Under the pieces are notes generated by a model. That model saw only the letters and a program-made list of their open reading frames with translations. It made no database searches and was not told the origin of the DNA. Below are positions 8,942 to 17,568 of a stretch of DNA of 64,000 nt, one piece after another (within the stretch, counting starts at the first letter, position 1; each line of letters opens with the position of its first letter). Source of the DNA: Pseudomonas protegens (GTDB lineage Bacteria; Pseudomonadota; Gammaproteobacteria; Pseudomonadales; Pseudomonadaceae); contig NZ_CP060201.1 in assembly GCF_013407925.2 (NCBI RefSeq), positions 4,077,001 through 4,141,000 of the forward strand, in the 5' to 3' direction. Both the position numbers and the translations under genes were made by a program.

Positions 8942-9289
8942 ATGTTGCGGATTCGTGGAAGCATCGGCGATTGGCCGGTGGATTTGACCCTGGAACTGGA
9001 CGAAGGCGATTGGGCGCAACTGGGCGCGCAGTTGCAGGCGGCCAGGCCTGAAGCGGCGACGCCAACGCCGGTCAACAAGCCGGCCAGCCAGGACGATGCC
9101 TTGTGGCAGACCGCCAAGGAGCTGTTGCGCAAGGCGGGCCAGATCAGCGGGCCGCAGTTGCTGGAGCAGCTGGAGGGGCTGACCGGCAGCGCGGCGGCGG
9201 GCAAGCGCCTGCTGGTGCGCTTGCGCCACTGCGCCGAGGTCAAGGTGGTCAGCGGCGCGGATACACCGCTCTACAGCTGGGTGCAATGA
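8942..9289 (+). CDS. Conserved hypothetical protein, 115 aa
   Basis: A small soluble protein, not recognised. Seen: an N-terminal beta-like segment (LRIRGSIGDWPVDLTLELDE), a Pro/Ala-rich linker (residues about 35-50), and a C-terminal helical-plus-basic region ending YSWVQ. No signal peptide or membrane helix is visible. The C-terminal half (KELLRKAGQISGPQLLEQLEG then basic residues) looks winged-helix-like, but this is only an impression. Start 8942 follows GGGAG at good distance; an in-frame start at 8903 would add residues lacking a ribosome site. It is divergent from zrgA and shares its upstream region. Confidence 0.7.
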   Translation: MLRIRGSIGDWPVDLTLELDEGDWAQLGAQLQAARPEAATPTPVNKPASQDDALWQTAKELLRKAGQISGPQLLEQLEGLTGSAAAGKRLLVRLRHCAEVKVVSGADTPLYSWVQ

Positions 9290-9292
9290 TCC

Positions 9293-9363
9293 TGTAGGAG
9301 CCAGCTTGCTGGCGAACGCGTCCGGTCTGTCAGAACGCTTTCGCTGGCAAGCCAGCTCCTACA
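9293..9363. repeat. REP-type inverted repeat
   Basis: The outer arms TGTAGGAGC and GCTCCTACA and the inner TTGCTGGCGAA/TTCGCTGGCAA arms form a long imperfect hairpin, the standard form of Pseudomonas intergenic REP/BIME repeats. It lies between the convergent hypothetical gene and cnoX and may stop both transcripts. Confidence 0.85.
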
Positions 9364-9394
9364 CAAGCCAGTTGCATGAGCCGGCACTTCTGGC

Positions 9395-10267
9395 TCAGTA
9401 CAGCGCGGCGAAGAGTTTGCGGCGGTAGGCGGTTACCAGCGGATGATCGTTGCCCAGCAGGTCGAAGACTTGCAGCAGGGTCTTGTGGGCAATGCCTTCG
9501 CTGTAGCTGCGGTTGCGCATGAACAGCTTGAGCAGGGCTTCCAGCGCCGCTTCGTATTGCTGGCGGGCCAGTTGCTGGATCGACAGTTGGTACAGGGCCT
9601 CGTCATCCAGCGGGTCTTTGGCCAGGCGCGCCTTCAGCTCCGCGGCGTCCGGCAGGTCGGCGGCCTGCTTGAGGAAGGTGATCTGCGCTTTGGCGCCGGC
9701 CAGGGCGGCCTTGTGTTCATCGCTCTTGACCGCGTCGAGCACGGTCTGGGCTTCACCCAGTTCGCCGCGTTCGGCCAGGCAACGGGCATAGAGAATCAGC
9801 GCCTTGGCGTTGCTGTTGTCTTCACCCAGGAGCACTTTGAGGATGGCTTCGGCGTCGCCGATCCGGCCGTCGCTGAACAAGGCTTCGGCCTGTTCCAGCG
9901 GGTCGGCGGCCGGGGGTGGCGGCATCTGCACATGGGGTTCGAGCATGGCGCGCACCGCGGACTCGGGTTGGGCGCCGGCAAAGCCGTCCACCGGTTGACC
10001 GTCCTTGAACAGCACCACGGTGGGCAGGCTGCGGATGCCGAAGCGGGCGACGATGTCCTGCTCGACATCGCAGTTGACCTTGGCCAGCAGCAGCTCGCCC
10101 TGATAGCTCTCGGCGATCTGCTGCAGCATCGGCATCAGCGCCTTGCAGGGCGCGCACCATTCGGCCCAGAAGTCCACCAGGACCGGCTTGTGGAAGGAGT
10201 TCTCGATCACCGACTGGTCGAAGTCGGCGGTGCGGGCGTCGAAGATATACGGCGTGTCCTGACTCAT
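9395..10267 (-). CDS. cnoX: Thioredoxin-domain chaperone CnoX/YbbN with TPR tail
   Basis: A 290-residue cytoplasmic protein. The thioredoxin domain spans residues 1-110 with the active site WCAPC (about residues 37-41) and cis-proline motif SLPTVV. The rest (about 125-290) is helical TPR-like repeats. The family holds unfolding proteins during oxidative stress and passes them to GroEL/DnaK. E. coli CnoX lacks a full CxxC, but this protein keeps it, so it should be redox active. It is followed by a REP repeat and preceded by a methyltransferase gene 31 bases away on the same strand. Confidence 0.9.
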   Translation of the reverse strand: MSQDTPYIFDARTADFDQSVIENSFHKPVLVDFWAEWCAPCKALMPMLQQIAESYQGELLLAKVNCDVEQDIVARFGIRSLPTVVLFKDGQPVDGFAGAQPESAVRAMLEPHVQMPPPPAADPLEQAEALFSDGRIGDAEAILKVLLGEDNSNAKALILYARCLAERGELGEAQTVLDAVKSDEHKAALAGAKAQITFLKQAADLPDAAELKARLAKDPLDDEALYQLSIQQLARQQYEAALEALLKLFMRNRSYSEGIAHKTLLQVFDLLGNDHPLVTAYRRKLFAALY

Positions 10268-10298
10268 GGGGTATCTCGAATAAGCGGGAATGGAAGCA

Positions 10299-11009
10299 CT
10301 ATAAAGTTGCCAGGGGCAGATCGCTATCGCCTGCGGGCGCCGGTGTTCCGGCCAATGGCCGCTGCGCGTGATACAGGCTCACGTTGCGAAACTCCCAAGG
10401 CTCGGCCAGGTCCGGCAGGGTCAGGGCATGGAGCGTTTCCAGGCGCTGATACAGCGGGTGCTGGAAGTCCCTGACCCGGGAATCCGCCACCAGGGCTTCG
10501 CGGCCGCGGCTGAGGAATTCATCCAGCAGCGGCAGGTTGGCTCGGTCATAGAGCACGTCCGCCACCAGGATCAGGTCGAAGCGATCAGTCTCGGCGAAAA
10601 AATCCGTTGAATAGCCCAGCGCGACGTCGTTGAGTGCGGCGTTGGCCCGGCAGGCAGCGATGGCCAGTGGATCGAGGTCGCAGGCCACCACTTCCAGGGC
10701 GCCGGCCCTGGCCGCGGCAATCGCCGCCACCCCGGAACCGGCGCCGAAATCCAGCACCCGCTTGCCCTGCACCCAGTGCGGGTGCTGGGCCAGATAGCGG
10801 GCCAGAGCCAGGCCGCTGGCCCAGCAGAAGCTCCAGTAAGGCGGCTCGTGGAGAATGCGCCGGGTTTCTTCCGGGGTGAAGGCGCGGTCCATGTTCTGGG
10901 CGTCGATCAGCCAGAGTTTCAGCTGGGTATCGGGCAGCTCGCAGGCCACCAGTTGTGCGTCCCCCAGCAGTTCGCTGAGGGCGTCTTGCAGGTCGAGCGG
11001 TGGGTTCAT
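10299..11009 (-). CDS. Class I SAM-dependent methyltransferase (COG3897-like)
   Basis: A 236-residue protein with a Rossmann-type methyltransferase fold. Seen: motif [21 protein letters not shown], acidic motif II ACDLDP, and ADVLYD as post-motif II. It resembles the family called nicotinamide N-methylase-like or protein lysine methyltransferase (METTL20/ETF-beta type). The substrate is most likely a protein lysine, but this is not proven by sequence. Its start overlaps the stop of the YbaY lipoprotein gene by four bases, so the two are coupled. Confidence 0.82.
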   Translation of the reverse strand: MNPPLDLQDALSELLGDAQLVACELPDTQLKLWLIDAQNMDRAFTPEETRRILHEPPYWSFCWASGLALARYLAQHPHWVQGKRVLDFGAGSGVAAIAAARAGALEVVACDLDPLAIAACRANAALNDVALGYSTDFFAETDRFDLILVADVLYDRANLPLLDEFLSRGREALVADSRVRDFQHPLYQRLETLHALTLPDLAEPWEFRNVSLYHAQRPLAGTPAPAGDSDLPLATL

Positions 11010-11464
11010 GGGGCTTTGACGAACTGCAGTGGTCCCAGAGCCTGGGTGGTGGGTTGGTCGATGCGCACCGCTGGCAGGTGCAGGATCAACTGGCCGGATT
11101 GGCTGGCGCGGCCACGCAGTTCGACCCGGGCTCCGGCGGGGAACGCCTCGGCGGCGAAGCGCAGGCGAAATGGCAGCGCCTGGCTGGTGCCGCTGAGATT
11201 GCTGCTGGCCAAAAGGCGTTGCGGACGACTGCGTTCATCGATCACCAGCAGCGCCAGTTCCACGTCGGCGCCGGCCGGCACGCCCTCAAGGGTGCCGCTC
11301 AGTTCGCGCTGATAGGCCGGCAAGGGCCCAAGATCAGCAGGCTGCTGATTTTTTTTCGTGGTCTGTTGCTGTGGAGAAGAGGGGGCCGCAGGTTTCGGGG
11401 CATCGCTGCTGCAAGCGACCAGCAGGCTGACAAGACTGAGCAAAACGAGCGGTCTGAGCGGCAT
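11006..11464 (-). CDS. YbaY-family lipoprotein
   Basis: A 152-residue lipoprotein: signal [20 protein letters not shown] with lipobox LVAC (Cys at about residue 19). A Pro/Gln/Lys-rich linker follows, then a YbaY beta-sandwich domain ([22 protein letters not shown]). YbaY/HslJ-like domains are of unknown biochemical role in the envelope. Start 11464 is chosen because it gives a proper signal; the upstream start at 11503 would place extra charged residues ahead. It is divergent from nrdR with 129 bases between. Confidence 0.84.
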   Translation of the reverse strand: MPLRPLVLLSLVSLLVACSSDAPKPAAPSSPQQQTTKKNQQPADLGPLPAYQRELSGTLEGVPAGADVELALLVIDERSRPQRLLASSNLSGTSQALPFRLRFAAEAFPAGARVELRGRASQSGQLILHLPAVRIDQPTTQALGPLQFVKAP

Positions 11465-11536
11465 CTGAAGCTCCAACAAGGCGAATTTCCGTGTGCGAAA
11501 CATAATAGTCGGTCTGTATACCGTAAAGGCTATGGC

Positions 11537-11564
11537 TTGTCTTGCCAGTGGGATGCGCTACCAT
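11537..11564 (+). promoter_or_regulatory. Candidate sigma-70 promoter for nrdR-rib operon
   Basis: TTGTCT at 11537-11542 and TACCAT at 11559-11564 are separated by 16 bases. They lie 30 bases ahead of the nrdR start in an intergenic region facing away from the ybaY-like gene. The hexamers are moderate matches only. Confidence 0.4.
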
Positions 11565-11593
11565 GGCCCTCCCTTTTTTTGTTGCCTGCCACC

Positions 11594-12058
11594 ATGCACT
11601 GTCCCTTCTGCGGTGCCAACGACACCAAGGTCATCGACTCGCGTCTGGTCGCCGAGGGCGAACAGGTGCGCCGCCGGCGTGAATGCCTGGCCTGTGGTGA
11701 ACGTTTCACCACCTTCGAAACCGCCGAACTGGTGATGCCGCGCCTGATCAAGACTGACGGCAGCCGCCAGCCCTTCGACGAAGAAAAACTGCGTGCCGGC
11801 ATGCAGCGTGCCCTGGAAAAACGCCCGGTGAGTGTCGAGCGCCTGGAAGCGGCGCTGGTGCACATCAAGCACAAGCTGCGGGCCACCGGCGAGCGTGAAG
11901 TCAAATCCCTGGTCGTGGGTGAACTGGTGATGACCGAGCTGCAGAAGCTCGATGAAGTCGCCTATATCCGCTTCGCGTCGGTCTACCGGCGCTTCCAGGA
12001 CCTCAACGAATTCCGCGAAGAGATCGACCGCCTCGCCCGTGAGCCGGCCAAGTCATGA
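11594..12058 (+). CDS. nrdR: Transcriptional repressor NrdR
   Basis: A 154-residue zinc-ribbon/ATP-cone repressor of ribonucleotide reductase genes. Seen: zinc ligands CPFC at residues 3-6 and CLAC near 31-34, RRRREC, FTTFE, and an ATP-cone domain from about residue 49 ([19 protein letters not shown]) to 140. It senses ATP/dATP and represses nrd operons elsewhere. The length is standard. It heads the rib cluster and overlaps ribD by four bases (ATGA). No NrdR box was noticed in the window. Confidence 0.96.
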   Translation: MHCPFCGANDTKVIDSRLVAEGEQVRRRRECLACGERFTTFETAELVMPRLIKTDGSRQPFDEEKLRAGMQRALEKRPVSVERLEAALVHIKHKLRATGEREVKSLVVGELVMTELQKLDEVAYIRFASVYRRFQDLNEFREEIDRLAREPAKS

Positions 12059-13188
12059 GCCTGTCCCCGGAGCAAGCGGTGCTCGACGCGCACTACATGG
12101 CCCGCGCTCTGGAACTGGCGCGCAAGGGGCGGTACTCCACCCATCCCAATCCCCGAGTCGGTTGCGTCATTGTGCGCGACGGCCAGGTGGTGGGTGAGGG
12201 CTGGCATGTCCGGGCCGGCGAGCCTCACGCCGAAGTCCACGCCCTGCGCGCGGCCGGCAACCAGGCCCGTGGCGCCACGGCTTATGTGACCCTGGAGCCT
12301 TGCAGTCATCACGGTCGCACGCCGCCCTGTGCCGATGCCCTGGTCAATGCCGGCGTGGCGCGGGTGGTCGCGGCGATGCAGGACCCGAACCCGGAAGTGG
12401 CCGGGCGTGGCTTGCAGCGCCTGGCCCAGGCCGGTATCGACACCCTCAGCGGTGTGCTGGAAGCCGAGGCCCGGGCGATCAACAAGGGGTTCCTGAAACG
12501 CATGGAACACGGCCTGCCTTATGTGCGGGTCAAGCTGGCCATGAGTCTCGATGGCCGTACAGCGATGGCCAGCGGTGAGAGCCAGTGGATCACCGGACCT
12601 GCCGCGCGCTCCGCGGTGCAGCGTCTGCGGGCCGAATCGTCCGTGGTGCTGACCGGTGCCGACACGGTGCTGGCCGATGATGCGCGGCTGACCGTGCGCG
12701 CCGCCGAACTGGGCCTGGACGCTGAACAGACGGCCCTGGCCATGAGCCGGCCGCCGCTGCGAGTGTTGATCGATGGTCGCCTGCGAGTGCCCCTCGACGC
12801 AGCGTTCTTCAAGGCCGGCCCGGCCTTGGTCGCGACCTGCGCGGCGGTGGAAGAGCAATATGCCAACGGTCCGGAATGCCTGATCGTGCCCGGCCCCGAT
12901 GGCCTGGTGGATCTGCGGCGTCTGCTGCTGGAACTCGTCGCCCGTGGCGTCAACGAGGTGCTGGTGGAAGCCGGCCCACGACTGGCCGGGGCCTTTGCCC
13001 AGCAGGGCCTGGTGGACGAGTACCAGATCTTCGTCGCCGGCAAGTTCCTCGGCTCCTCGGCGCGGCCGTTGCTCGACTGGCCGCTGGCGCAGATGAGCCA
13101 GGCGCCCTTGCTGAAGATCATCGAAATGCGCGCGGTGGGCGATGACTGGCGAGTCACTGCCATCCCGGCCCCGCCAGCGAGCGTATAA
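12055..13188 (+). CDS. ribD: RibD, bifunctional riboflavin deaminase/reductase
   Basis: A 377-residue enzyme for steps 2 and 3 of riboflavin synthesis. The N-terminal deaminase (residues 1-150) carries HAEVHAL and [11 protein letters not shown] as the zinc site. The C-terminal NADPH reductase (about 155-370) starts [13 protein letters not shown] and has the GADTVLADD and VLVEAGP motifs. It is coupled to nrdR by ATGA overlap; riboflavin synthase follows after 47 bases. It is an essential step towards FMN/FAD in the cytoplasm. Confidence 0.96.
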   Translation: MSLSPEQAVLDAHYMARALELARKGRYSTHPNPRVGCVIVRDGQVVGEGWHVRAGEPHAEVHALRAAGNQARGATAYVTLEPCSHHGRTPPCADALVNAGVARVVAAMQDPNPEVAGRGLQRLAQAGIDTLSGVLEAEARAINKGFLKRMEHGLPYVRVKLAMSLDGRTAMASGESQWITGPAARSAVQRLRAESSVVLTGADTVLADDARLTVRAAELGLDAEQTALAMSRPPLRVLIDGRLRVPLDAAFFKAGPALVATCAAVEEQYANGPECLIVPGPDGLVDLRRLLLELVARGVNEVLVEAGPRLAGAFAQQGLVDEYQIFVAGKFLGSSARPLLDWPLAQMSQAPLLKIIEMRAVGDDWRVTAIPAPPASV

Positions 13189-13235
13189 TTCCCGACTTTC
13201 GCCTACCCGGCGGCCCTGTTCTCGAGGAGGACTCC

Positions 13236-13901
13236 ATGTTCACCGGCATCATCGAATCCATCGGCAGCATTCGCGCATTGACCCCAAAAGGCGGAGATGT
13301 GCGGGTCTATGTAGAAACCGGCAAGCTTGACCTGGCCGACGTCAAACTGGGCGACAGCATCGCGGTGAACGGCGTCTGCCTGACCGCGGTTGAACTGCCG
13401 GGCGATGGTTTCTGGGCCGATGTCAGCCGCGAGACTCTGGATTGCACCGCCTTCCATCAGTTGAAGGCCGGCAGCCGGGTCAACCTGGAGAAAGCCCTGA
13501 CCCCGACCACCCGCCTGGGCGGTCACCTGGTCAGCGGTCACGTCGACGGCGTCGGTGAAGTGGTGGCGCGGGAAGAAAATGCCCGGGCCATCCAGTTTCG
13601 TATCCGCGCGCCGAAGGAGCTGGCCAAGTACATCGCCCATAAAGGCTCGATCACCGTCGACGGCACCAGCCTGACGGTCAACGCGGTCAATGGCGCCGAG
13701 TTCGAGCTGACCATCGTGCCCCATACCCTGGCGGAAACCATCATGGCCGACTACCGGCCGGGTCGGCAGGTCAACCTCGAGGTCGACCTGTTGGCGCGCT
13801 ATCTGGAGCGCCTGCTGCTGGGCGACAAGGCGGCCGAAGCCACCACCGGCGGCACCATTACCGAAAGTTTTCTGGCCGCTAACGGCTATCTCAAATCCTG
13901 A
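13236..13901 (+). CDS. ribC: Riboflavin synthase alpha subunit
   Basis: A 221-residue enzyme that dismutates two 6,7-dimethyl-8-ribityllumazines to riboflavin. The two repeats characteristic of the family are clear: MFTGIIESIG...GDSIAVNGVCLT in the first half and LGGHLVSGHVDG...KGSITVDGTSLTVN in the second. A strong GAGGAGG site lies just upstream. Naming differs between species (ribC or ribE). No FMN riboswitch is seen before it or anywhere in this rib cluster. Confidence 0.95.
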   Translation: MFTGIIESIGSIRALTPKGGDVRVYVETGKLDLADVKLGDSIAVNGVCLTAVELPGDGFWADVSRETLDCTAFHQLKAGSRVNLEKALTPTTRLGGHLVSGHVDGVGEVVAREENARAIQFRIRAPKELAKYIAHKGSITVDGTSLTVNAVNGAEFELTIVPHTLAETIMADYRPGRQVNLEVDLLARYLERLLLGDKAAEATTGGTITESFLAANGYLKS

Positions 13902-13917
13902 CCCAAGGGGGTGCCGC

Positions 13918-15009
13918 GTGGCGCTCAACAGCATCGAAGAACTGGTTGAAGACATCCGCCAAGGCAAGATGGTCATCCTCATGGATGACGAAGACCGCGA
14001 GAACGAAGGCGACCTGATCATGGCCGCCGAGTGCTGCAAGGCCGAGCACATCAACTTCATGGCCAAGCACGCCCGTGGCCTGATCTGCATGCCCATGAGC
14101 CGCGAGCGTTGCGAGCTGCTCAAGCTGCCGCTGATGGCGCCGCGCAACGGCTCCGGCTTCGGCACCAAGTTCACCGTCTCCATCGAGGCCACCGAAGGCG
14201 TGACCACCGGCATCTCCGCCGCTGACCGGGCGCGCACCGTGCAAGCTGCGGCCGCCAAGGACGCCAAGCCCGAGGACATCGTCAGCCCGGGTCATATCTT
14301 CCCGCTGATGGCCCAGCCCGGCGGGACCCTGGCCCGTGCCGGCCACACCGAAGCGGCTTGCGACCTGGCGCGCATGGCCGGTTTCGAACCCAGCGGGGTG
14401 ATCTGCGAGGTGATGAACGACGACGGCACCATGTCCCGTCGCACCGAGCTGGAAGCCTTCGCCGCCGAACACAACATCAAGATCGGCACCATCGCCGACC
14501 TGATTCACTACCGGATGATCCACGAACGTACCGTTCAGCGGATTGCCGAGCAGCCCCTGGACAGCGAACTGGGCCAGTTCAACCTGGTGACCTATCGTGA
14601 TTCCGTGGAAGGCGACGTGCACATGGCCCTGACCCTGGGGGACATCTGCGCGGAAGAACCGACCCTGGTGCGGGTGCACAACATGGACCCGCTGCGCGAC
14701 CTGCTGATGGTCAAGCAGCCGGGCCGCTGGAGCCTGCGCGCGGCCATGGCCAAAGTGGCCGAGGCCGGCAGTGGCGTGGTGCTGTTGCTGGGGCACCCGC
14801 TGGATGGCGATGTCCTGCTGGCGCACATCCGTGAAACCGCGGAACACCAGCCGGTGAAGAAACCCACCACCTACAGCATCGTCGGTGCCGGTTCGCAGAT
14901 CCTCCGCGACCTGGGCGTGCGCAAAATGCGCCTGATGAGTGCGCCGATGAAGTTTAATGCGATATCCGGTTTCGACCTGGAAGTTGTAGAATACGTGCCC
15001 TCCGAATAA
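13918..15009 (+). CDS. ribBA: 3,4-dihydroxy-2-butanone-4-phosphate synthase fused to a degenerate GTP cyclohydrolase II domain
   Basis: 363 residues, GTG start at 13918 with AAGGGG upstream. The N-terminal RibB domain (about 1-200) is intact: DDEDRENEGDL acid loop, GTKFTVSIEA and HTEAACDLARMAG. The C-terminal domain (about 205-363) aligns with RibA but lacks its zinc cysteines: where real RibA reads [19 protein letters not shown], this protein reads RVHNMDPLRDLLMVKQPG. I infer that it supplies only the RibB activity, with a separate intact ribA at 18438. It lies in the rib cluster, 17 bases after riboflavin synthase. Confidence 0.93.
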   Translation: MALNSIEELVEDIRQGKMVILMDDEDRENEGDLIMAAECCKAEHINFMAKHARGLICMPMSRERCELLKLPLMAPRNGSGFGTKFTVSIEATEGVTTGISAADRARTVQAAAAKDAKPEDIVSPGHIFPLMAQPGGTLARAGHTEAACDLARMAGFEPSGVICEVMNDDGTMSRRTELEAFAAEHNIKIGTIADLIHYRMIHERTVQRIAEQPLDSELGQFNLVTYRDSVEGDVHMALTLGDICAEEPTLVRVHNMDPLRDLLMVKQPGRWSLRAAMAKVAEAGSGVVLLLGHPLDGDVLLAHIRETAEHQPVKKPTTYSIVGAGSQILRDLGVRKMRLMSAPMKFNAISGFDLEVVEYVPSE

Positions 15010-15055
15010 AAGCCGGTCGTTTCTGGCTTGAAATTCGCGGTTCAAATATCACTGA

Positions 15056-15090
15056 AGAGCGTGTGCTAGACACGCTCTGGCTCTTTAAGA
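15056..15090 (+). promoter_or_regulatory. boxB-boxA-like Nus leader before ribH-nusB
   Basis: A perfect 9-bp hairpin (arms AGAGCGTGT/ACACGCTCT, 5-base loop, 15056-15078) is followed at once by GGCTCTTTAAGA (15079-15090). The latter contains the nine-base boxA core GCTCTTTAA to which NusB-NusE binds in rRNA leaders. The boxA 3' end overlaps the AAGAG ribosome site nine bases before the ribH start. NusB is encoded by the second gene. Autoregulation by the Nus complex is inferred, by analogy with the published boxA control of suhB. Confidence 0.55.
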
Positions 15091-15100
15091 GATTTGTCGA

Positions 15101-15577
15101 ATGACCCTGAAGACCATCGAAGGTACCTTCATCGCCCCTAAAGGCCGCTATGCCCTGGTGGTCGGCCGTTTCAACAGCTTCGTCGTCGAAAGCCTGGTCA
15201 GCGGCGCGGTTGACGCCCTGGTTCGCCACGGCGTGAGCGAAAGCGACATCACCATCATCCGTGCCCCTGGCGCCTTCGAAATTCCGTTGGTCGCGCAGAA
15301 AGTCGCACAGAAGGGTGAATATGCGGCGATCGTCGCCCTGGGCGCGGTCATTCGTGGCGGTACTCCGCACTTCGAATACGTGGCCGGCGAGTGCACCAAG
15401 GGCCTGGCCCAGGTGTCCATGGAGTTCGGCGTGCCAGTGGCCTTCGGCGTGCTGACCGTTGATTCGATCGAACAAGCCATCGAACGTTCCGGCACCAAGG
15501 CCGGCAACAAAGGTGCTGAAGCTGCCCTGTCCGCCCTGGAAATGGTCAGCCTGCTGGCGCAGTTGGAGGCCAAGTGA
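15101..15577 (+). CDS. ribH: 6,7-dimethyl-8-ribityllumazine synthase
   Basis: A 158-residue enzyme condensing the RibD and RibB products to lumazine, usually as a large icosahedral or decameric assembly. Seen: VVGRFNSFV substrate loop, [24 protein letters not shown] with the catalytic histidine, [10 protein letters not shown], and [14 protein letters not shown] near the end. Length is standard. Its stop overlaps the GTG start of nusB. Its ribosome site overlaps the boxA-like element upstream. Confidence 0.96.
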   Translation: MTLKTIEGTFIAPKGRYALVVGRFNSFVVESLVSGAVDALVRHGVSESDITIIRAPGAFEIPLVAQKVAQKGEYAAIVALGAVIRGGTPHFEYVAGECTKGLAQVSMEFGVPVAFGVLTVDSIEQAIERSGTKAGNKGAEAALSALEMVSLLAQLEAK

Positions 15578-16074
15578 TTAGCGACGAAAGCGATCGTTTC
15601 AACCCGCGCGATCCCAAGCCTGCCAACGCCGGCAAGCCATCCAAGAGCGCCAAGCGTCGCGAAGCCCGTCAGCTCGCGACTCAGGCGCTGTACCAGTGGC
15701 ACATGGCCAAGCATTCGCTGAACGAGATCGAAGCGCAGTTTCGGGTCGACAACGATTTCACTGACATCGACGGCGCCTACTTCCGCGAGATCCTGCACGG
15801 GGTCCCGGCCAACAAGAACGAGATCGACACCGCGCTCGTGCCTTGCCTGGACCTGGCCATCGATGAGCTGGACCCGGTTGAACTGGCGGTTCTGCGCCTG
15901 TCCACCTGGGAGCTGCTCAAGCGCGTCGACGTGCCATACCGCGTTGTGATCAACGAAGGTATCGAACTGGCCAAGGTCTTCGGTTCCACCGATGGCCACA
16001 AGTTCGTCAACGGCGTTCTCGACAAGCTGGCACCACGCCTGCGCGAAGCTGAAGTGAAGGCGTTCAAGCGCTGA
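15574..16074 (+). CDS. nusB: Transcription antitermination factor NusB
   Basis: A 166-residue RNA-binding protein that binds boxA RNA with ribosomal protein S10 (NusE) for rRNA antitermination. Seen: a basic N-terminal extension ([20 protein letters not shown]) and the helical core with [13 protein letters not shown] and [14 protein letters not shown] start at 15574 inside the end of ribH (GTGA overlap). The coupling means that control at the ribH leader would also set NusB levels. Confidence 0.95.
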   Translation: MISDESDRFNPRDPKPANAGKPSKSAKRREARQLATQALYQWHMAKHSLNEIEAQFRVDNDFTDIDGAYFREILHGVPANKNEIDTALVPCLDLAIDELDPVELAVLRLSTWELLKRVDVPYRVVINEGIELAKVFGSTDGHKFVNGVLDKLAPRLREAEVKAFKR

Positions 16075-16092
16075 TCCGCGCTTGCAGCTGCC

Positions 16093-17058
16093 ATGGGCGA
16101 GTTTGAGCTGATCCGTCATTTCTTCGCTGCCGCGCCCTGTGCGCAAGGCGGCGAGGGCATTGCCCTGGGGATTGGCGACGACTGCGCCTTGCTGGCGGTT
16201 GCTCCTGGCGAGCAGTTGGCGATTTCCACCGACACCCTGGTGGCGGGTGTGCATTTCGCCGATCCCTGCGAGCCCTTTCTTCTAGGCCAACGCTCTCTGG
16301 CGGTGGCCGTCAGCGACCTGGCCGCCATGGGCGCCACGCCGCTGGCCTTTACCCTGGCCCTGACCCTGCCGACGGTAAGCACCGATTGGCTGCAGGCCTA
16401 CGCCCGCGGTTTGAACCTCATGGCCCAGGATTGTGGCGTGCGCCTGATCGGCGGCGACACCACCCGCGGCCCGCTGACCTTGACCCTGACCGTGTTCGGC
16501 CGGGTTCCCGGCGGTTTGGCCCTGACCCGCAGCGGTGCCCGTGCAGGCGACCTGCTGTGTGTCGGCGGCGAGCTGGGCAATGCGGCCGGCGCCTTGCCGC
16601 TGGTACTGGGGCAACGCCGCGCCGAGGCAGCGCTGGCCGAACCGTTGCTGGCCCACTACTGGTCGCCCCGACCGCAGCTGGCCCTGGGTCAGGCCCTGAG
16701 AGGCAAGGCCAGCGCCGCCCTGGACATCTCCGATGGCCTGCTGGCCGATTGCGGGCATATCGCGACCGCCTCGGCGGTTGCTCTGCAGGTGGACCTGGAA
16801 AAGCTGCCCCTGTCTCCGGCGCTGCTCGGCTTTCTGGGCCTGGAAGGCGCTCGCGCCGCCGCCCTGAGCGGCGGCGACGACTATGTCCTGGCCTTCACCC
16901 TGCCGCCTGCCGAACTGGCGCCGCTGCGGGCGGCGGGTTGGCCGGTGCACGTGGTGGGGCGAGTGCTGGCGGGGCAGGGGGTGACCCTGCTGGATGCCGG
17001 CGGCCAGGACATCACCCCCGGCACCCGGGGTTATCAACACTTTCCGGAGACACCGTGA
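16093..17058 (+). CDS. thiL: Thiamine-monophosphate kinase
   Basis: A 321-residue enzyme phosphorylating thiamine phosphate to thiamine diphosphate. Seen: GIGDDCALL, STDTLVAGVHF, DLAAMGATP, GGDTTRGP, ALDISDGLLADCGHI and SGGDDYVLAF, the PurM/ThiL metal- and ATP-binding set. It starts 19 bases after nusB with a weak ribosome site and overlaps pgpA (GTGA). No thiamine riboswitch is seen, which is usual for thiL. Confidence 0.95.
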   Translation: MGEFELIRHFFAAAPCAQGGEGIALGIGDDCALLAVAPGEQLAISTDTLVAGVHFADPCEPFLLGQRSLAVAVSDLAAMGATPLAFTLALTLPTVSTDWLQAYARGLNLMAQDCGVRLIGGDTTRGPLTLTLTVFGRVPGGLALTRSGARAGDLLCVGGELGNAAGALPLVLGQRRAEAALAEPLLAHYWSPRPQLALGQALRGKASAALDISDGLLADCGHIATASAVALQVDLEKLPLSPALLGFLGLEGARAAALSGGDDYVLAFTLPPAELAPLRAAGWPVHVVGRVLAGQGVTLLDAGGQDITPGTRGYQHFPETP

Positions 17059-17558
17059 CAGATCATCCCAAACAGGTCCCGGCGGAGTTCGTACCGCCGT
17101 CGGTCTGGCGCAATCCCTGGCACTTCCTGGCTTTCGGCTTCGGTTCCGGCACCTTGCCCAAGGCGCCCGGCACCTGGGGCTCGTTGGTTGCGCTACCCTT
17201 TATCCCGCTGTGGCAGATGCTGCCGGACTGGGGCTACTGGTTGATGCTCGGCATCACCATGCTGTTTGGCTTCTGGCTGTGCGGCAAGGTGGCCGACGAT
17301 CTGCGGGTGCATGACCACGAAGGCATCGTCTGGGACGAAATGGTCGGCATGTGGATCACCCTGTGGCTGGTGCCTGAAGGATGGTACTGGCTGCTGGCGG
17401 GGTTCCTGATGTTCCGCTTCTTCGACATTCTCAAGCCGTGGCCGATTCGCTGGGTCGACCGGCATGTGCATGGCGGCGTCGGCATCATGCTCGACGATGT
17501 GCTGGCCGGCGTGTTCGCTTGGCTGGCGATGCAAGGCTTGGTGTGGTGTTTGAGCTGA
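17055..17558 (+). CDS. pgpA: Phosphatidylglycerophosphatase A
   Basis: A 167-residue inner-membrane phosphatase making phosphatidylglycerol. Seen: GFGSGTLPKAPGTWGSL near residues 28-44 with the family acidic/glycine motif, VWDEMVGMW with catalytic acidic residues, RFFDILKPWPI and DDVLAGVFAWL. Three to four membrane helices are visible. GTG start at 17055 overlaps the thiL stop. It is the last clear gene of the nrdR-rib-nusB-thiL run. Confidence 0.93.
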   Translation: MTDHPKQVPAEFVPPSVWRNPWHFLAFGFGSGTLPKAPGTWGSLVALPFIPLWQMLPDWGYWLMLGITMLFGFWLCGKVADDLRVHDHEGIVWDEMVGMWITLWLVPEGWYWLLAGFLMFRFFDILKPWPIRWVDRHVHGGVGIMLDDVLAGVFAWLAMQGLVWCLS

Positions 17559-17568
17559 GGGGTTAGGC

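Noticed and set aside
13189..15100. FMN riboswitch in the rib cluster
   Set aside because: Gaps between ribD, riboflavin synthase, ribBA and ribH are 16-91 bases and too short or lack the conserved core.
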